The notes below the pieces were generated by a model. It ran no database searches. It saw nothing but the letters and a program-made list of their open reading frames with translations, and had not been told where the DNA came from. This document shows, piece after piece, positions 61,291 to 64,000 of a stretch of DNA of 64,000 nucleotides (its first letter is position 1; every line of letters starts with the position of its first letter). The stretch is from Planctomycetaceae bacterium. Lineage in GTDB: Bacteria; Planctomycetota; Phycisphaerae; UBA1845; UTPLA1. The stretch spans positions 159,618-223,617 of the forward strand of contig WYBU01000009.1 in assembly GCA_011525745.1 (NCBI GenBank). The letters run 5' to 3'. The position numbers were made by a program, and so were the translations under genes.

Positions 61291-62508
61291 CTAGTGCGCC
61301 GCCCACTGCACCGTGCTCAGATCGATGCCCTCCACCTTGGCCATCTCATACAACGGACTCATCTCGCGCAGCCGGTTCACCGCCGTCACGACGCGGTCGA
61401 TCGTGTAGTCCACCTCTTCCTGCGTCGTAAATCGCCCCAGCGAAAAGCGGATCGAACTGTGCGCGAGGTCGTCGCCCAGCCCCAGCGCCTTCAGCACGTA
61501 GCTCGGCTCCAGCGACGCGCTGGTGCAGGCCGAACCGCTGCTGACGGCGATGTCATCGAAGCCCATCATCAGCGACTCGCCCTCGACGTACAGGAAGCTC
61601 ACGTTCAGATTGTTCGGCGTCCGCTGCATCGGATGGCCGTTGACGAAAATGTCGTCCAACTGGCTGGTCAGCCCGTCGCGCAGCCGGTCGCGCAGGCTCG
61701 CGGTCCGGACCGACTCCTCGGCCATCAACTCGCGGCACAACTCGGCCGCCTTGCCCATGCCGACGATGCCCGGCACGTTGAGCGTGCCGCTGCGCATGCC
61801 GCGCTCGTGGCCGCCGCCGTGAACGACCGGCTCGCAGCGCACGCGCGGCGACTTGCGCCGCACGTAGAGCGCGCCGACGCCCTTCGGCCCGTAAACCTTG
61901 TGCCCGCTGCACGACAACAGGTCGATGCCCAACTTCTCGACGTCGATCGGGACCTTGCCGAAAGTCTGGCAGCAGTCCGTGTGGAACAAAACGCCCTTGG
62001 CCTTGCACATCTTGCCGATGTCGGCGATCGGCTGGAGCGTGCCGATCTCGTTGTTCCCGTGCATGATCGTGACCAGGATCGTGTCCGGCGTCATCGCGTC
62101 ATGGAGCTGGCCGATGTCGATTTGTCCCGGGCGGTCGACCGGCAGGAACGTCACGCGGAATCCGTTCTGCTCCAGATACTTGCAGGGGTCGATCACGGCC
62201 TTGTGCTCGGTCACCTGCGTGATGATGTGGTTGCCCTTGTCGCGATACATGTTCGCGACGCCCTTGATCGCGATGTTGTTGCTCTCGGTCGCGCCGCTGG
62301 TCCAGATGATCTCCTTGGCCGAGGCGCCGATGACCGAAGCCACCTGCTCGCGCGCCGTCTCCACTCCCTCTTCGGCCCGCCAGCCGAACACGTGATTGCG
62401 GCTGGCGGCGTTGCCGAAAATCTGCTTGAAGTAGGGCAGCATCGCCTCGAGCACGCGCGGATCGACCGGCGTCGTAGCATTGTGGTCCATGTAAATCGGG
62501 AACTTCAT
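61291..62508 (-). CDS. iscS: Cysteine desulfurase IscS
   Basis: A 405-residue PLP enzyme that removes sulfur from cysteine for Fe-S clusters and also for selenium handling or thio-t[23 protein letters not shown] at the start, [16 protein letters not shown] near 70, [17 protein letters not shown] with the PLP-stacking His near 105. [19 protein letters not shown] holds the PLP lysine near 207. The active-site loop [19 protein letters not shown] contains the catalytic Cys near 330. It follows iscR with only 3 bp between them. Confidence 0.97.
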   Translation of the reverse strand: MKFPIYMDHNATTPVDPRVLEAMLPYFKQIFGNAASRNHVFGWRAEEGVETAREQVASVIGASAKEIIWTSGATESNNIAIKGVANMYRDKGNHIITQVTEHKAVIDPCKYLEQNGFRVTFLPVDRPGQIDIGQLHDAMTPDTILVTIMHGNNEIGTLQPIADIGKMCKAKGVLFHTDCCQTFGKVPIDVEKLGIDLLSCSGHKVYGPKGVGALYVRRKSPRVRCEPVVHGGGHERGMRSGTLNVPGIVGMGKAAELCRELMAEESVRTASLRDRLRDGLTSQLDDIFVNGHPMQRTPNNLNVSFLYVEGESLMMGFDDIAVSSGSACTSASLEPSYVLKALGLGDDLAHSSIRFSLGRFTTQEEVDYTIDRVVTAVNRLREMSPLYEMAKVEGIDLSTVQWAAH

Positions 62509-62511
62509 TAT

Positions 62512-62991
62512 CTAGTGCTCCTTCACCGCCGGCGCCACGCCCACTTCCAGGTATTCGGGCGGCCGCCCGAAGCAGGGATCGAAGGCGATGTCGGCCAGCG
62601 TCGTTTCACTCAAGAACGACTTCAGCTTCTGGTGCAGCCGGCGGACCGGCCCGCTCACGGGACAGACCTCGGTCAACTCGCAGCGCGGCTCGGCGGTTTC
62701 GCCGTTGACCAGGGCGCACTGAACGAACCGAATGGGACCTTCAATGATCTCGATCAGATCGTTCAGCGAGACTGCGTCCGGCTCGACCGCCAATTCGTAG
62801 CCGCCGCGCGGCCCGCGCGACGAACGCACCAGCGAATGGGCCGCAAGCTGCTTGAGGATGTTCATCAAAAGCGCGTGCGGCACCTGATAACGTTCAGCAA
62901 TTTCCCGGGCGGTGGCGACGCGACTGCGATTCTGCGCCAGATGGCACAGGGCAATCAGTCCGTAGTCCACTTTCTTGGTCAGCGCGAGCAT
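62512..62991 (-). CDS. iscR: Rrf2-family regulator, IscR-like
   Basis: A 159-residue regulator. The winged helix is MLALTKKVDYGLIALCHLAQ, then EIAERYQVPHALLMNILKQL and SSRGPRGGYELAV. Three cysteines, in QCALVNGETAEPRCELTEVC, match the spacing of the Fe-S ligand cysteines of IscR. It should therefore sense cluster status and control the isc operon that follows. ATG 62991 is chosen from the family start; the open frame to 63093 would add unlike sequence. Confidence 0.93.
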   Translation of the reverse strand: MLALTKKVDYGLIALCHLAQNRSRVATAREIAERYQVPHALLMNILKQLAAHSLVRSSRGPRGGYELAVEPDAVSLNDLIEIIEGPIRFVQCALVNGETAEPRCELTEVCPVSGPVRRLHQKLKSFLSETTLADIAFDPCFGRPPEYLEVGVAPAVKEH

Positions 62992-63016
62992 GCTGCGTCT
63001 CCACGCCGGATGTCGA

Positions 63017-63045
63017 AATATAGCACTTACTTGGTACCATATCAA
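63017..63045 (-). promoter_or_regulatory. isc operon promoter
   Basis: On the minus strand TTGATA (63040-63045), exactly 17 bp, TATATT (63017-63022). This is a very good sigma-70 promoter 26 bp upstream of the iscR start. ACTTGGTACCATATCAAG covers the spacer and -35 and has imperfect dyad symmetry, so it may be where IscR binds. Confidence 0.8.
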
Positions 63046-63130
63046 GGGGTTATGGCGTTGGATCGCAACGCGATCGCGACAGGCATTCGCCAATAGGGCC
63101 TATATGTCCTATGCTGGTGCGATGTCCCGA

Positions 63131-63475
63131 ATGATCGACTGGTACTACTTCCGCCCCGGCTGAGACACCTGCCGACAATCGCAGGAGTTTCTTGCGAAAC
63201 AGGGCTGGACCTTCGACGAGAAAGTCGATGCGAGCAAGATAAAGTTCGATGCCGGCGCCGCGCTCAAGCGGGTTCGCGGCGCATCGCGGGCTATTGTCAC
63301 GCGCGGCAAGTCGATGACGGTGTTCGAGCTGAAGAAGGATCCGCCCGACGATGAAACGCTGTGTAAGGCCATCCTCGGGGCGTTCGGCAATCTGCGCGCG
63401 CCGGTCTTGCAGCGCGGCCGGACCATTGTTGTCGGCTTCAGCGAAGCCGCTTATCGCGCTGGCCTGCGCGGCTGA
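63131..63475 (+). CDS. ArsC/Spx-family selenoprotein, in-frame UGA read as selenocysteine
   Basis: A 114-residue thioredoxin-fold protein of the ArsC/Spx family if the TGA at 63161-63163 is read through. It begins MIDWYYFRPG, then U at 11, and DTCRQSQEFLAKQGWTFDEK, so the redox motif is U-D-T-C in place of C-x-x-C. The rest has IVTRGKSMTVFELKKDPPDD, ILGAFGNLRAPVLQRGRTIV and VGFSEAAYRAGLRG, the typical ArsC-like end with the cis-Pro in RAPVL. No other stop interrupts the 115 codons. tRNA-Sec at 45063-45157 supports decoding. The gene is divergent from the isc operon. The likely activity is a redox or arsenate-reductase-like reaction; the substrate is unknown. ATG 63122 or 63104 are other possible starts. 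Confidence 0.87.
63164..63189 (+). promoter_or_regulatory. Bacterial SECIS-like hairpin after the UGA
   Basis: Directly after the TGA the RNA can form GAC(A)CCTGC - loop CGACAATC - GCAGG(A)GTT: three base pairs, a 1x1 A/A internal mismatch and five base pairs (63164-63172 with 63181-63189). The apical loop has G as its second base, as expected for bacterial SECIS elements that bind SelB. The distance is somewhat short, so this is a candidate only. Confidence 0.55.
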
Positions 63476-64000
63476 TCCTCCTATCGCAATTCGCGGGCGG
63501 TTGTCCGGACGATTCAGCCGCGTGGCAGCGATCGGCGCGCGAAGTTCCTCACGCCGCGCCCTTCACGCTCCCGCCTTGGTCGCGTTCAGGGTCGCGGTTC
63601 GGTTCAAGCCTTTCAAACGCGTTCTAACTGCAAGAGACACAGGCTCAGCCTCAGATCGGACGGCTTCAGCCGACCCGTGTTTGCCACCAGCTTTAGCTGG
63701 TGGGACGCTGGCCGCAGTACATCAACTACCTCTTCCTTCCCTTCAGCCGGGCTTGGCTTTCGGTCCTCCGGCAAATAGCATGCATCGAGTCTCACATGCT
63801 CCGGCAGCAAGTCCGGCTGAAGCCGGCTGAAGGAAGATGGGAAGTTGAACCAACCAAGGCGGGCTGGCCACCACCGGTTGAAACCGGTGGCAAAAAAACC
63901 GGCCGGCTGAAGACCGGCCAGTGGGCAAGCCGCACACTCAAAATGTGTTTGAGAAGCCCGACTCGGGGAGAGCAGTTGCAGTCGATCATTTCGTTCCTCG
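63476..64000. other. Right-hand end: clustered short inverted repeats, no gene
   Basis: Family-L-like repeat near 63565-63606 (GGTCGCGTTCAGGGTCGCGG, then TTCGGTTC). Then several unrelated perfect hairpins: CCACCAGCTTTAGCTGGTGG (63684-63703), CCACCGGTTGAAACCGGTGG (63871-63890) and GGCCGG-CTGAAGA-CCGGCC (63901-63919). GCAAGTCCGGCTGAAGCCGG and similar words recur between them. No frame here looks like a protein. Confidence 0.6.

Noticed and set aside
61075..63096. A 673-codon plus-strand frame over iscS and iscR
   Set aside because: Antisense to clear iscS and iscR genes. The translation is His- and Arg-rich without known motifs.

Overview
The window reads as chromosomal DNA of a high-GC member of the Planctomycetota, probably Phycisphaerae or a relative. 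The evidence is dockerin-like C-termini rich in DxNxDG motifs on secreted proteins, a BlaI/BlaR1 pair whose sensor carries EF-hands, metal-transport permeases fused to DtxR-type domains, DUF4159 and DUF4846 proteins, and many short dispersed repeats between genes. This placement is an inference from gene content. No rRNA is present.

Layout. 1-5.1 kb: a truncated unknown gene, a membrane protein, hslU, an empty 1.1 kb stretch and a radical-SAM gene. 5.4-9.4 kb: SPFH protein, small Arc-like protein, yifB and ruvA. 9.4-15.5 kb: a leftward polysaccharide-export operon (TPR/SPOR lipoprotein, Wza-like, Wzz-like), a LAB_N protein, tRNA-Ile2(CAU) and a GT4 glycosyltransferase. 16-30 kb: a beta-propeller lipoprotein, dus, a thioredoxin/PDZ protein, rsmA, an HTH protein, a DUF4159 protein, a YhbY-like protein followed by a pair of M16 peptidases with complementary missing motifs, a membrane protein and a DUF4846 protein. 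30-38 kb: CAP lipoprotein, blaI-blaR1/EF-hand, amidase, birA, nadC and a zinc-ribbon protein. 38-45 kb: a di-haem dockerin protein, an FG-GAP dockerin protein, an NAD(P) oxidoreductase and an SMR transporter. 45-49 kb: tRNA-Sec, a possible structured RNA, a radical-SAM protein, frr and a predicted outer-membrane protein. 49-55.5 kb: mntR divergent from a four-gene Mn/Zn ABC transporter, then a deaminase. 55.6-63.5 kb: a sodium/solute symporter, cysK, and a leftward ISC operon (iscR-iscS-HEPN-small ORF-iscU-iscA-hscB) that is divergent from a probable selenoprotein.

The most notable finding is selenocysteine use. A tRNA-Sec gene lies at 45063-45157 on the minus strand. About 18 kb away, a 115-codon ArsC/Spx-like frame at 63131-63475 is interrupted only by one in-frame TGA. 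That TGA sits at the first position of what would be a CxxC motif (U-D-T-C), and a hairpin follows it directly. Ordinary gene calling splits or misses this gene.

The second theme is repeats. At least four families of short, inverted-repeat-bounded elements occur between genes. One family has six copies whose stem arms co-vary. A 172-175 bp family with terminal inverted repeats supplies part of the C-terminal tail of BirA, and a 79 bp element is embedded in frame in the amidase gene.
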